The notes under the pieces: generated by a model
Seen by the model: only the letters and a program-made list of their open reading frames with translations
What the model was told of the DNA's origin: nothing
Database searches by the model: none
Made by a program: the position numbers and the translations under genes
Shown here: in pieces, positions 29,690 through 40,735 of the stretch
Layout: every line of letters starts with the position of its first letter
Numbering within the stretch: position 1 is the first letter of the stretch
Origin: Pictodentalium vernedei
Taxonomy: Eukaryota; Mollusca; Scaphopoda; Dentaliida; Dentaliidae
Assembly (NCBI GenBank): GCA_031216915.1
Contig: CM062289.1
Span: forward strand, 20,438,520-20,502,519
Length of the DNA stretch: 64,000 bases
Direction: 5' to 3'

Positions 29690-31390
29690 AATTATAGACA
29701 AATTATTAAAAAATCTTCTTCTCCAGAACCAGTGGGCAGAATCCTTTGATACTTGGTATGCAGCATCTTGGTATGGGTCGGATTCAAGTTTGTTCAAATC
29801 GAGTCCCTTGATCAATATTGGGGCTCCCTATAGGGGCATGAATTTTTCCTTAGTGCAATTTAAGGAAAAATCTTCTTCTGCAGAACCAATGGGCAGGATC
29901 TTTTGATATTTGGTATACAGCATTTTGGTATGGGTCTGATTCAAGTTTGTTCAAATTGAGTCCCTTGATCAATATTGTGGCTCACTAAAGGGGTGTGAAT
30001 TTTTACTCAGTGCAATTTAAGAAAATTTCTTTAAAAATCTTCTTTTCCGGAACCGATGGGCAGAATCTTTTGATATTTGGTATACAGCATCTTGGTATGG
30101 GTCTGATTCAAGTTTGTTCAAATTGAATCCCCCATTCAATATTGGGGATCACTATGGGGGTGTGAATTTTTACTTAGTGCAATTTAAGAAAAAATCTTTA
30201 ACAATCTTCTTCACCAGAACCAGTGGGCAGAATCTTTAGATATTTGGTATGCAGCATCTTGGTATGGGTTGGATTCAGGTTTGTTCAAATTGAGTCTTTT
30301 GATCAATATTGGGGCTCACTATGGGGGCGTGAATTTTTACTTAGTACAGTTCAAGAAAAATGCATTAAAAATCTTCTCCAGAACCAGTGGGCAGAATCTT
30401 TTGATATTTGGTATGCAGGATGCTAGTATGGGTCTGATTCAAGTTTGTTTAAATTGAGTCTCCCCCCCCCACGCTTCCCCCCCCCCTCCCCCCCCTCCCC
30501 CCCCCCCCCCCCACCCCCACCCTGGTCAATATTTGGGCTCAATACGGGGGCATGAATTTTTATTTTGTGCAATTCAAGTCTAATTCTTTAAAACTCTTCT
30601 CCAGAAACAGCATGCAGAGTCTTTTGATATTTGGTATACGGCATTCTAGTATGGGCTTGATTCAAGTTTGTACAAATTGAGACCCTTTGTTCATATTAAG
30701 GCTCATCATGGGAATTTGAATTTCAACTTGGTGAAATTTACAATTTTTTAAACAACTTCTCCTCTGAAACCACTGGTCCGATTTTCACGAAACTTCATGT
30801 AGGTGTTCATTACTATATGGCAATTCAGGTTTGTTCAAATGAAATGGCCACGTCCCTTGGAGGCTCTGTATGGGACATAACTCTGATAGCACCGCATGAA
30901 TTATAGAAAAATTAGTTAAAAATCTTCTTCTCCAGAACCAGTGGGCAGAATCTTTTGATACTTGGTATGCAGCATCTTGGTATGGGTCTGATTCAAGTTT
31001 GTTCAAATCGAGCCCCTCAACCAATATTGGGGCTCACTATGGGGGCGTGAATCTTTACTTAGTGCAATTTAAGAAAAAAAATTTCAAAATCTTCTTCTCC
31101 AGAACCAATGGGCAGGATCTTTTCGTATTTGGTATACAGCATCTTGGTATGGGTTTGATTCAAGTTTGTTCAAATTGATTCCCTTGATCAATATTGGGGC
31201 TCACTAAAGGGGTGTGAATTTTTACTTAGTGCAATTTAAGAAAATGTCTTTAAAAATCTTCTTTTCCAGAACCGATGGGCAGAATCTTTTGATATTTGGT
31301 ATACAGCATCTTGGTATGGGTCTGATTCAAGTTTGTTCAAATTGAATCCCCCATTCAATATTGGGGATCACTATGGGGGTGTGAATCTTG
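29690..31390 (+). repeat. Array of ~165-bp monomers
   Basis: 'ggtatgggt(c/t)(t/g)gattca' recurs at about 29770, 29930, 30095, 30260 and again from 30975, 31145, 31315. The block 30755-31060 repeats 29540-29840, including the leader CGACTTCTCCTCTGAAACCA. Confidence 0.8.
30463..30513 (+). repeat. C-rich homopolymer tract
   Basis: CCCCCCCC runs broken by single A, T or G, replacing what in neighbouring monomers is 'gagtcccttgatcaatat'. Confidence 0.8.
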
Positions 31391-32640
31391 CATATTTCAG
31401 AACCATCTTCAAACAGGCTTAACAAGTTTGTTGAATTCATAACCCCAGGGTCCTTATTTGAACTCTCTATAGGAACCCAAAAGGTAAAATTTGTGCAATA
31501 TGACATGTATTATCTGAACAGTTCCTTCTCATAAACCAGCCCATGACAGAGACTTCATATTTGGTAAGCACCTTCCTTTTGAGATGCAGACTTACATTTG
31601 TTCAAGAAAATTTTGTTGGGCAATAATTGTTTTTGTTCTTTGGGGAGGAGGGAAAAAATTGGTTAGCTCACCGAAGGGAGGTCAACTTATCACTTGTCGT
31701 CCGTCTGTCCGTCGTGAACATTTTTCAAACGACTTCTCCTCTGAAACCACTTGTCCGGTTTTCACGAAACTTCATCTGAATGTTCATTACTTTTTGGTAA
31801 TTCAAGTTTGTTCAAACGAAATGGCCACGTCCATTTGGGGCTCCGTATGAGGCATAACTCTGAGAGCACCATATGAATTTTAGAAAAATTATTAAAAATT
31901 CTTCTCCAAAACCAGTGGGCAGAATCTTTTGATATATGGTATTCAGCATCTTGGTATGGATCTGATTCAGGTTTGTTCAAATCAAGTCCCTCAGCCAATA
32001 TGGGGACATGAATTTTTACTTAGTGCAATATGAGAAAAATTCTTTAAAAATCTTCTCCAAATTAAAACCAATGACCAGAATCTTTCGATATGTGGTATGC
32101 AGCATCTTGGTATGGGTCTGATTCAAGTTTGTTCAAATCGATTCCCTCGATCAATATTGGGGCTCCCTATGGGGGCTGTGCATTTTCACTTAGTGCAATT
32201 TAAGAAAAAATTCTTTAAAAATCTTCTCCAGATTGAGTCACTCGATCAATATTGGGGCTTCCTATGGGGGCGTGAATTTTTACTTCGTACAATTTAAGAA
32301 AAATTATTCAAAAATTTTTTTCTCCAGAACCAGTGGGCAGAATCTTTCGATATTTGGTATGCAGCAACGTGGTATGAGTCTGATTCAAGTTTGTTCAAAT
32401 CGAGTTCCTCGATCAATATTGGGGCTGCCTGTGGGGGTGTGGATTTTTACTTGGTGCAATTTTAAGAAAAAAATCTTCAAAAATTTTCTTCTCTAGAACC
32501 AGTGGTCAGAATCTTTTGATATTTGGTATGCAGCATCTTGGTATGGGTCTGATTCACGTTTGTTCAAATCGAGTCCCTCGATCAATATTGGGGCTCCCCA
32601 TGGGCCATGAATTTTCACTTAGTTCAATTTAAGAAAAAAT

Positions 32641-33832
32641 TCTTTAATGAAAGTGTCAATGACACTGCAGCTCAACTTGACAAACTTGAACTTGGTAAGT
32701 TATAAATGAAAAGGCATAATTGAAGATCATTGGTACCAATGTCATTTTTTTTGCCAGTGGCAACATTTTTTGACAGAAACCGAAGAAAATCGATAGCTCC
32801 CATCTAGAGGCCTCCCCAAACAAGCATGCCAGGTTTCAAAGCAATCCGATCATAAATGTGTCCTGTAGGGTGTACAAAAGGGAAATATTGTGGTCTGACT
32901 AGACTAAATTCTAAGAACGTTGGCCGTGGCAACATTTTTTGATGGAAATGGAAGAAAATCGATAGCTCCCATCTAGAGGTCACCCTAAATAAGCATACCA
33001 GGTTTCAAAGCAATCAAATCTTATATGTGCCCTGTAGGGTGTGCCAAAGGGAAATATTGTGGTTTGACTAAACTAAGTTCTAAGAACGTTGGCCGCGGCA
33101 ACATTTTTTGACGGAAATTGAAGAAAATCGATAGCTCCCATCTAGAGGTCACCCCAAACAAGCATGCCAGGTTTCAAAGCAATCCAATCATAAATGTACC
33201 CTGTAGGGTGTGCCAAAGGGAAATATTGAGTCTTCTGACTAAACTAAGTTCTAAGAATGTTGGCCGCGGCAACATTTTTTGACAGACATTGAAGAAAATT
33301 GACAGCTCCCATCTAGAGGTCTCCCCAAACAAGCATACCAGGTTTCAAAGCAATCTGATCATAAATGTGCCCTGTAGGGTGTGCTAAAGGGAAATATGGA
33401 GGTCTGACTAAACTTAGTTCTTCGAACGTTGGCCGTGGCAACATTTTTTGCCGGAAATTGAAGAAAATCGATAGCTCCCATCTAGAGGTCACCCTAAATA
33501 AGCATACCAGGTTTCAAAGCAATCAAATCATAAATGTGCCCTGTAGGGTGTGCCAAAGGGAAATATTGTGGTTTGACTAAACTAAGTTCTAAGAACGTTG
33601 GCCGCGGCAACATTTTTTGACGGAAAATGAAGAAAATCGATAGCTCCCATCTAGAGGTCACCCCAAACAAGCATACCAAGTTTCAAAGTAATCTGATCAT
33701 AAATGCGACCTGTGAGGTGTGCCAAAGGACGTACGTACTAACGTACTAACATACTAACGTACGTACGTACGTACGCCGACGGACGAAAAGTGATGGCAAT
33801 AGCTCAGCTTGACTTTGTCAAGTTGAGCTAAA
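32641..33832 (-). mobile_element. Helentron-like family F2, nested, no target duplication
   Basis: On the minus strand it begins TAGCTCAACTTGACAAAGTC (palindromic 5' end) and ends GAGCTGCAGTGTCATTGACAC, a hairpin, then TTTCAT. The host monomer resumes seamlessly on the other side (CTTTAA on the left, AAAATCTTCT on the right). The body is an array of ~169-bp monomers (GGCCGTGGCAACATTTTTTG at about 32921, then 33088, 33260, 33430, 33598). A GTACGTAC-rich tract lies near 33728-33772. Confidence 0.75.
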
Positions 33833-34190
33833 AATCTTCTCCCGAACCAGTGGGCAAAATCTTTTGATATTTGGTATGTAGCATCTTAGTAAGGTTCTGA
33901 TCCAAGTTTGAATTGAGTCCCTCGATCAATATTGGGCCTCACTATGGGGGCGTGAATGTTTACTTTGTGCAATTCAAGGAAAATTCTTTAAAAATCTTCT
34001 TCAGAACCATCATGCAGAATCTTTTGATATTTGATCAGCAGCATTGTCCCATTCAGTACTGTTGATGTTTTAGCTCCACAGAGAGTATAGATTTACTCTG
34101 TAGAACCTTAAGAATAGCTTTTGATAAAATTTGTGTCTTAACAGTATGGAACATTCGTTGAGCGCCTAAGGCCACCAGGGCCTCTTGTTT

Positions 34191-34455
34191 TTTGTCAATG
34201 TACAAAACAACCCTGAAAATGAATTATAAATTTAACTCCTTACACTATGGTGTAGAAAAAATTTAAAAAAGCAGTGAATATTTCACATAATTTGGACTAA
34301 AAATTGAACCAACTATATCATGTTTGACAGACCTCCCTGAGGTATAGTTGGTAAAATTTACAACTGCAGTATAAAAACTTTTCACTGCTGAAAACAGACA
34401 GAATTGTGCAAGGAGATAAATTAAAAATTCCTACTATTTTCAGGACTTTTATAGC
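34191..34455. other. No gene; possible decayed TTAA element
   Basis: TTTAACTCCTTACACTATGG at 34231 and TGTGCAAGGAGATAAATTAA at 34407 are imperfect inverted ends of family-Q type, around the hairpin CCAACTATA/TATAGTTGG. Confidence 0.4.
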
Positions 34456-34640
34456 TTAACCCTTTACCCAATGTAACCGCAAAAACCGGCCAACGCTCTT
34501 CACAAAAATGAACATCCAATTTTAATTATTTTTTTCACTTTTTGTCTCCAAAATATAGGTTATGACCCCTCATTGGAATGAGCTCAATGAGCTCGTTCCA
34601 ATGAGGGGTCATAAGCTATGTTTTTGCCACAAAAAATGAA
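34456..34640. mobile_element. TTAA-type MITE family B (right end lost)
   Basis: TTAACCCTTTACCCAATG, core GGTTATGACCCCTCATTGGA mirrored, right arm stops at CAAAAAATGAAAAAATTAG. Confidence 0.75.
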
Positions 34641-34799
34641 AAAATTAGTTCAAGAAAAAGCCTCTCTCACTCATTGTAAAATTGAGGGAAAATTCCCTGA
34701 GAAACCAGAATATTTTTCAATATCAGCCCTGGAAGTAACCCACAAATGGCTGTTTAGGTTAAGTGTGGGTTATTATCTACAGGTTACAACAAAGAAATA

Positions 34800-35235
34800 C
34801 AACATGTTAAGGCTTAAAAAAGTTAAAAATCTGTTTCTCAGACCCTCCTGCATGGTCCTTTTGGCTACCGCATGCTCTCTTTTTATAACCAATGCAAACT
34901 TCAAAAAATAAAAATTAAATGATTTGTGTCTGATATTTTACCCAAGTTAATAAAATTGATAAATTTGTCCCTTGAGTGCACCAAGGCTTTGCAGTGCTTT
35001 AACATTCCAAACCTTCTTGCACTCAAGGGATGAAATACACCACCACCCATGCTGTTCTGGACTGTAGATTATGAGGCCAAAGACATAAAACAACCAAGAG
35101 CATGAGCTTTTGATAGCAAAGAAATAATTACAGAAAATAAAAAATAAAATAAAAAAATGCCCGCCCACATTCAATTTTACAAATAATGGCCTGAGAAACA
35201 GAAAATCTACTTTATAAGGCATAAACATTCTTAAA
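34800..35235 (-). mobile_element. Palindromic element family D
   Basis: Inverse orientation: AAAAATCTGTTTCTCAGACC at the left, the hairpin around 34970-35035 (CCTTGAGTGCACCAAGGC / CCTTCTTGCACTCAAGG), and AGAAAATCTACTTTATAAGG at the right. Confidence 0.7.
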
Positions 35236-35624
35236 TTACTAATCGCACATGTTTTACTAGAAAGACTTAATAGTCTTTTGGAACTATCCCACCTCAAAGG
35301 TTGAGTTTTGCATCCACATACAAACAGAATGATAAAAGAATTTCTGCCAAAATAATGACATCAAATAATGTTTGATCTCGCTTCCACAAGATTGCATGTT
35401 AGTTGTTGATATTTATATAGGTAGGAATCCTGTTAAGACGTAAAAGGGCATGACTGGCATAGTCAGAATAGAGAGGGCTGAGAAGCTTCATAACACCATT
35501 TTTCCTATGGGTTACCACCATGCTATATAGCATAACCTGCCAACTGGTTACAATATAAGCCCTTTATTTCCTGGCTTGAATAGGCCAAGGAATTTGTGCA
35601 AATGACATTTTCTGGCCATCTTGG

Positions 35625-36252
35625 ATTATTTATTGATTTATATTTATTTATTGGTGTTTAACCCTTTACCCAACGCAGACGATATCAAAATTTATTATTT
35701 TAAATATAATTTTTTCAAATGTTTCAAAAAATTTCAACAAAACCATATCATGTGACCCCTCGTTGGAATGAGCTCGACGAGCTCGTTCAAACGAGGGGTC
35801 ACATGATTTGGTTTTGTTGAAATGTTTTGAAAAATAGTATTTTTTCAACTGCTGAATTTGCATATTACGTGGGCGGATGCGGCTGATTAATTGGGTAAAG
35901 GGTTAAGGTCACATATTTATGCACAATGGCTAATCATGACCATGACAGTTTTACGGGTGGAGGAAGCCGGAGTACCTGGAGAGAACCACTGAGCGACGGC
36001 GAGCAACTGTCAGCTCCCCAACATACCAACTCTACACAAGCAGGGTTAGCATTGGTTGAAGACAGGTGCACCAACGACGTGCAGTACGCCTTAGTAGTAA
36101 TAGTACACAATGCCACTGTGCCCCCACGTGGGCAATGGGGGGTGAAGTGTCTTGCCCAAGGACACAACGTGGTTGCCACAGGTGGGATTCGAACCGAGGA
36201 CCTCTCGGCTTGCAGCCTGCACCTCTACCTACTGAGCCACCGCGTCCCCATG
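35625..36252 (-). mobile_element. tRNA-derived SINE interrupted by a family-A MITE
   Basis: On the minus strand the head GCGGTGGCTCAGTAGGTAGA and box B GGTTCGAATCCCACC are excellent tRNA promoter matches. The body contains GGCGTACTGCACGTC and CTCCAGGTACTCCGGCTTCC, with a tail ending in CACCAATAAATAAATATAA. The family-A MITE at 35658-35906 sits in the CCTTAAACACC part of the tail, duplicating TTAA. Confidence 0.8.
35658..35906. mobile_element. TTAA-type MITE family A, complete
   Basis: TTAACCCTTTACCCAACGCA to GGGTAAAGGGTTAA. Removing it and one TTAA restores the SINE tail sequence seen in the other SINE copies, showing TTAA-specific insertion as in piggyBac-type elements. Confidence 0.85.
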
Positions 36253-36424
36253 CCATCTTAGATAAAGAGTAAGATGAAAGAATTTAAGAAAACTACTCTT
36301 CCTCATGTCTTTTTAAAACAATACTACAAGTAGATTGTATTGTGTACAAAATGTCCATATCAGACCTCTCAATTGAGATTCCTATGTTATAACTGCAACT
36401 GTAGACCAATAGGAAATGTCCATA

Positions 36425-36842
36425 TTCTGCCTAAAAAAAGTTAAAAATCTGTTTCTCAGGTCCTCCCGCATGGTCATTTTGGCTGCTGGATGCTCTCTTT
36501 TTAAAACCAATGCAAACTTTAAAAAAATTAAAATTAAATGGTTCATTTCCGATATTTTACCAAAGTTAATAAAATTGACGAATTTGTCTCTTGAGTGCAA
36601 CAAGGCTTTGCAATGCCTTGGCATTGCAAAGCCTTCTTGCACTCAAGGGACAAATACACCATCACCCATGCTATTCTGTAGATTATGAGGCCTAATACAA
36701 AAAACAAACGAAGAACATGAACTTTTGATGGAAAGAATTAATTACAAAAATAAATAAAATAAAAAAATGCCCACCCATGTGCAATTTTACGAAAAATGGC
36801 CTGAGAAACAGAGGATCTACTTTGTGGGGGCCTTATATAGAT
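36425..36842 (-). mobile_element. Palindromic element family D, next to the last FASTK exon
   Basis: AAAAATCTGTTTCTCAGGTCC left, hairpin GCAAGGCTTTGCAATGCCTTGGCATTGCAAAGCC in the centre (36600-36640), GATCTACTTTGTGGGGGCC right. Ends about 48 bp before the exon. Confidence 0.7.
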
Positions 36843-36889
36843 TTTTGGTAATTATACATCTTGCCATTTCTAAATGTTTCTCATTGCAG

Positions 36890-36988
36890 GTTCCATATAA
36901 TGAGTTTTCCCAGTTGCATACTGTTGTGAAGAAAGTCATGTACCTTCAGAAGCAGATTAACTTGGCTATTTCAGCTGATAAGAGCTGA
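36890..36988 (+). CDS. FASTK-family RAP-domain terminal exon
   Basis: Acceptor GTTTCTCATTGCAG ends at 36889. The exon reads VPYNEFSQLHTVVKKVMYLQ then KQINLAISADKS and a TGA at 36986-36988. It completes the RAP domain begun at 21301: after the second beta strand comes a P-Y-x-E turn and a final helix (V-V-K-K-V-M-Y-L-Q-K-Q-I), the usual end of FASTK-family proteins. Phase fits the upstream exon exactly. No AATAAA lies close behind the stop; the first is around 37427 inside a SINE, so the polyadenylation site is unresolved. The function inferred for the family is RNA binding or processing in mitochondria. Confidence 0.75.
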   Translation, partial: VPYNEFSQLHTVVKKVMYLQKQINLAISADKS

Positions 36989-37084
36989 TCCATAATGTTT
37001 GTTAGAAATACTACGAATAGTACTTTAGAGGCGACAATATATCCCCACTCAGTGGAACATATAACCATGCTTATGACATCGTAA

Positions 37085-37440
37085 TATGCCTACTGGGAGC
37101 ACAGTGACTTTGGTTAGAGCAATGAACTTCAAACTGAATGTTGACAATTTGATACTGACCAACAGTAACTGTGTTATGTCCTTGGGAAAGACATGTAATC
37201 CTGATTACCGACATGAGAGCATGACGGTGACACTGTGCACTAAGGCATACTGCACGTCACATGGTGCACTTGTCTACCACCAATATGCTACCCCTGCATG
37301 TGCTGAGTTGGTATATTTGGGAATCTTATAGTTGCTGCTGCTCAGTGATTCTCTCCGGGTACTCTGGCTTCCTCCACCTGTAAAACTGTTTAACACAGTG
37401 TAAGCCTGGCTGTAGTTAAAACCTCAATAAAACGAAACAA
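37085..37440 (+). mobile_element. tRNA-derived SINE, diverged
   Basis: Head degraded (ACTGGGAGCACAGTGACTTT). The middle ACTAAGGCATACTGCACGTC and the conserved CTCTCCGGGTACTCTGGCTT are clear. Ends CCTCAATAAAACGAAACAAAC. Confidence 0.7.
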
Positions 37441-37698
37441 ACAAAAATATGACAACTAACAGGAATCATCATTGACATATGGCCATTTGATGTTGATATG
37501 GCACTGCACTCTGATAAATAAATAACAGGCATCACCGTGACAGCGTGTGTGATGCCCATCATGCACTGCATGACATCACTTCCCAACCTACAAAAATGGC
37601 ATTGTATGTGCTTCATATGTTACTGATGTTTGACAAACTATTTTTTTCGAAAGTCCCAAGTGCTTTCATTTCTGATTAGCAGTTAACTGCTGTGTCAG

Positions 37699-37935
37699 TT
37701 TAACCCTTTACCTAACGAATCGCCTGCATCCACCCGCGTAATTTGCAAATTGAGCTGTTGAAAAAAATTTTTTTTTAAATATTTCAACAAAACCATATCA
37801 TGTGACTCCTCATTGGAACGGCTCATCGAGCTCGTTCCAACGAGGGGACCCATGATATGGTTTTGTTGAAATTTTTTTAAAAATAACAATTAAAATAATA
37901 AATTTTGATATCGTCTGCGTTGGGTAAGGGGTTAA
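37699..37935. mobile_element. TTAA-type MITE family A
   Basis: TTAACCCTTTACCTAACG to TTGGGTAAGGGGTTAA. Core hairpin present but with mismatched arms (CTCATTGG against CCAACGAG). Confidence 0.8.
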
Positions 37936-38150
37936 CTCTTAACCCACTGAGTATTTTCAAGAAATTTTTCATCAAATCTAGTCATGGCTGCTATGAAAAA
38001 TTCTTGTAAATGTAGCTTGAGAAATCATTGGGGAAAAAATCCCTTCAAATTACAAGGTGAAGATTGGATTAAATGTGCCCAAATTATACATTTCTCAATA
38101 TCAAGAGAAATACTGTCCTGGGTAGAAATATCCTCCAGCAGCCCAAAACC
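37932..38150. mobile_element. Family Q remnant
   Basis: TTAACTCTTAACCCACTGAG, TCATCAAATCTAGTCATGGC and CTGTCCTGGGTAGAAATATC match family Q. Its right end runs directly into a family-B left arm (CCCTTTACCAAACATAACAG). Confidence 0.6.
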
Positions 38151-38262
38151 CTTTACCAAACATAACAGCCCAAAACAGCCATTGCTATTCACCATTCAAA
38201 TTTTATTCTTTTATCATTTTTTGTCTCAAAAACATAGATTTTGACTCCTCTTTGGAACAAGT
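38150..38262. mobile_element. Family B left half
   Basis: CCCTTTACCAAACATAACAG to TTGACTCCTCTTTGGAACAA; the right half is missing and a family-D element starts at the break. Confidence 0.6.
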
Positions 38263-40510
38263 ACATATAAGGCCTCACAAAGTAGATCTTTGTTTCTCAG
38301 GCCTTTTTGTGTAAAATTTCATGTGGGCTGCTGGTTTTTTATTTTATTTTTAGCTCAACTTTGACGAAGTCAAATTTGAGCTATTGTCATGGCCCGTCGT
38401 CCGTCCGTCCGTCTGTCCGTACGTCAACAATTGGCTATGGCTCGGGCTAGAGGTCGTATTTATGAACCGATCTTTACGAAACTTCTTGGGTACCTTTGTT
38501 TTGACCGTGGGACGAGAACGAGTGTTTTTGGGTGCGGTCCGAAATTCAAGATGGCTGCCAGCCGCCATTTTATACCGATGATGCAGAAATCTGTTTTTTG
38601 TACAGAACTTCCATATGAAAGCTCTGATTTGAATAATTTTTTGTATGAATGTTTAGTACCATGGGGTACATCACATATAATACGGGTTTTTTTCTCGTGC
38701 GTAAATTGTGCAAATTAGACTAATTTTGATGTTTTTTGGTGTTAATTTCAGCACTGTAAGTGCAAATGCCAATACGGCTCGGGCTAGAGGCCGTATTTAT
38801 GAACCGATCTTTACGAAACTTCTTGGGTACCTTTGGTATCACCGTGGGATGAGAACGAGTGTTTTTGTGTCCGGTCCGAAATTCAAGATGGCCGATGGCA
38901 GCCATTTTGTACAAAATTAGGTGCAATCAGATTTTTGCACAGAACTTCCATATGAAAGCGCTGATTTGAATAATTTTTTGTGTGAATGTTTAGTACCATG
39001 GGATACATCACATATAATACGGGGTTTTTTCTCGTGCAGAAATTATGCAAATTAGATGAACTTTGGTATTTCAGTGCGACTTACACACATTAAGTACACA
39101 TGTCAATACGGCTCAGACTTGAGTCTGTATTTATGAACTGATCTTCACGAAATGTCTTGGGTACCTTTGTTATCACCTTGGGACGAGAACGAGTGTTTCT
39201 GGGTGCGGTCTAAAATTCAAGATGGCTGCCAGTGGCCATTTTGTACCGAAATTAGGTCTAATCAGTTTTTTGTACACAACTTCTATACAGCTCAGACTAG
39301 AGGCCATATTTATGAACCAATCTTTACGAACCTTGTTGGGTACCTTTGTTATCACCGTGGGATGAGAGCGAGTGTTTTTGGGTGTGGTCCAAAATTCAAG
39401 ATGGCCACCAGCAGCCATTTTGTACCAAAATTAGCACAATCAGTCTTTTGTACAGAACTTCTGTATGAAAGTTCTGATTTGAATAAATTTTTGTATGAAT
39501 GTTTAGTAACATGGAATACATCACATATTCTAAGGGGTTTTTTTTCGTGCAGAAATTATGCAAATTAGATGAACTTTGACTTATTCAGTGCTACTTGCAC
39601 AATGTGAGCACACATGTCAATACGGCTCAGGGTAGAGGCTGTATTTATGAACCGATCTTCACAAAACTTCTTGGGTACCTTTGTTATCACCTTGGGACGA
39701 GAATGAGTGTTTCTGGGTACGGTCCAAAATTCAAGATGGCTGCCAGTGGCCATTTTGTACCAAAATTAGGTCCAATCAGTTTTTTGTCACAAGTTCTATA
39801 CAGCTCGTATTTATGAATTGATCTTCACAAAACTTCTTGGGTACCTTTGTTTTCACCTTGGGACAGGAGCGAGTGTGTTTTGGGGTGCCTTTGTTATCAC
39901 TGTGCTATGAGAACAAATATTTTGGGGTTCAGTCAGACCCACTCTGGGACTCAAAGTTTTCTTTTCTCGTTTAGCATCTGACTGTCACCCACCTTTACAA
40001 TACTTTACCTATACATTTGTTACAGGCAAAGGTCAGTATTTATGTACAGACCATTACAATACTTTATATGTACCTTTGTTATCAGGTCATTACCTAGATG
40101 TTTGTCATTGCTGTGTCACATACTATACATGTGCATGTCTTTGTCTTGACAAGTTGAGCTACAGTGTCATTGACACTTTCATTTATTTTTATAATTACTG
40201 CTTTGACAAAAAAAAAGTTTATGTTCTTGGTTTTTTTTTATGTCTTTGCCTCATAATCTACAGAATAGCATGGGTGGTCATGTATTTAGTCCCTTGAGTG
40301 CATTGAAAGAAGGCTAAAGCATTGCAAAGCCTTTTTACACTGAAGGGCAAATTTGGCATTTTTATTAACTTGGGTAAAATATCAGACATAAACCATTTAA
40401 TTTTTATTTTTTTAAAAATTTGCATTGGTTATACAAAGAGAGCATGTGGCATCCAAAAGGACCATGCAGGAAGGGCCTGAGAAACAGATTTTTGACTTTT
40501 TCTTATTCCA
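38263..40510 (+). mobile_element. Family D element split by a family F2 insertion
   Basis: Left part 38263-38351 (AAGGCCTCACAAAGTAGATC ... TTTTATTTTATTTTT); right part from about 40182 (TATTTTTATAATTACTGCTT ... GGGCCTGAGAAACAG). Compared with the intact copy at 23963-24378 the two parts join without loss. Confidence 0.7.
38352..40181 (+). mobile_element. Helentron-like family F2
   Basis: 5' end TAGCTCAACTTTGACGAAGTC folds on AAATTTGAGCTA, then CCGTCGTCCGTCCGTCC. 3' end GACAAGTTGAGCTACAGTG, then hairpin AGTGTCATTGACACT and TTCAT. CAAGTTGAGCT is the inverse of the 5' AGCTCAACTTTG. Inserted into the T-rich part of family D with no target duplication. The body carries long repeats (TTTATGAACCGATCTTTACG near 38459, 38795, 39313 and relatives) about 330 bp apart. 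Confidence 0.75.
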
Positions 40511-40569
40511 AACTTTTTATTAAAAGTGTTATCAGCTGTTCAGGTTGGACTAATGATTAAACTAATAAT

Positions 40570-40735
40570 CTTTATGGGTGTGTGGGGGCGTTGTGGTAAC
40601 CGGTTCTCGTCAGATCACCGAAGTTAAGCAACATCGAGCCCAGTTAGTCCTTGGATGGGTGACCGTCTGAGCGATCGATTCGGAACCACTTTGTTTACTT
40701 AGAAACTGTTACTCGTCAGACACAACTGAGAAAAC
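40570..40735 (+). mobile_element. 5S rRNA-derived SINE fragment
   Basis: GTCAGATCACCGAAGTTAAG, then CAACATCGAGCCCAGTTAGTCC and TTGGATGGGTGACCG, closely follow 5S rRNA. Downstream sequence departs from 5S; the promoter-bearing part is at the left (GGTAACCGGTTCTC). It is a relative of the nested copy at 27350. Confidence 0.7.

Larger units (their letters stand above)
29471..34190 (+). mobile_element. Composite Helentron-like element(s)
   Basis: Two 5' ends are visible: TTTTTAGCGTACCTAAGGGAG (29470) and TTAGCTCACCGAAGGGAGG (31663), each followed by CTCAACTTATCACTTG and CGTCGTGA. One 3' end lies at 34155-34190 (TTGAGCGCCTAAGGCCACCAGGGCCTCTTGTTTT, with hairpin GGCC...GGCC). Arrays of ~165-bp monomers fill the body ('ccagaaccagtgggcagaat', 'ggtatgggtctgattcaag'). 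A related leader (31540-31620) matches the start of the window. An unrelated element is nested at 32641-33832. The simplest reading is one element inserted next to or into another of the same family. Confidence 0.6.
21416..36889 (+). other. 15.5-kb last intron of the FASTK-family gene
   Basis: Inferred from the phase-compatible exons on either side: donor GTAAAT at 21416, acceptor CTCATTGCAG ending 36889. It is filled with MITEs, SINEs, a duplicated segment and a large composite Helentron-like element. I saw no other exon in it. Confidence 0.65.

Noticed and set aside
36000-36252. Possible functional tRNA gene on the minus strand (strong A and B boxes)
   Set aside because: The acceptor stem does not close and SINE body sequence follows box B; it is the head of a SINE.
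40590-40660. Possible functional 5S rRNA gene
   Set aside because: Only the 3' half of 5S is recognisable and it runs into unrelated sequence, so it is a SINE relic rather than a gene.
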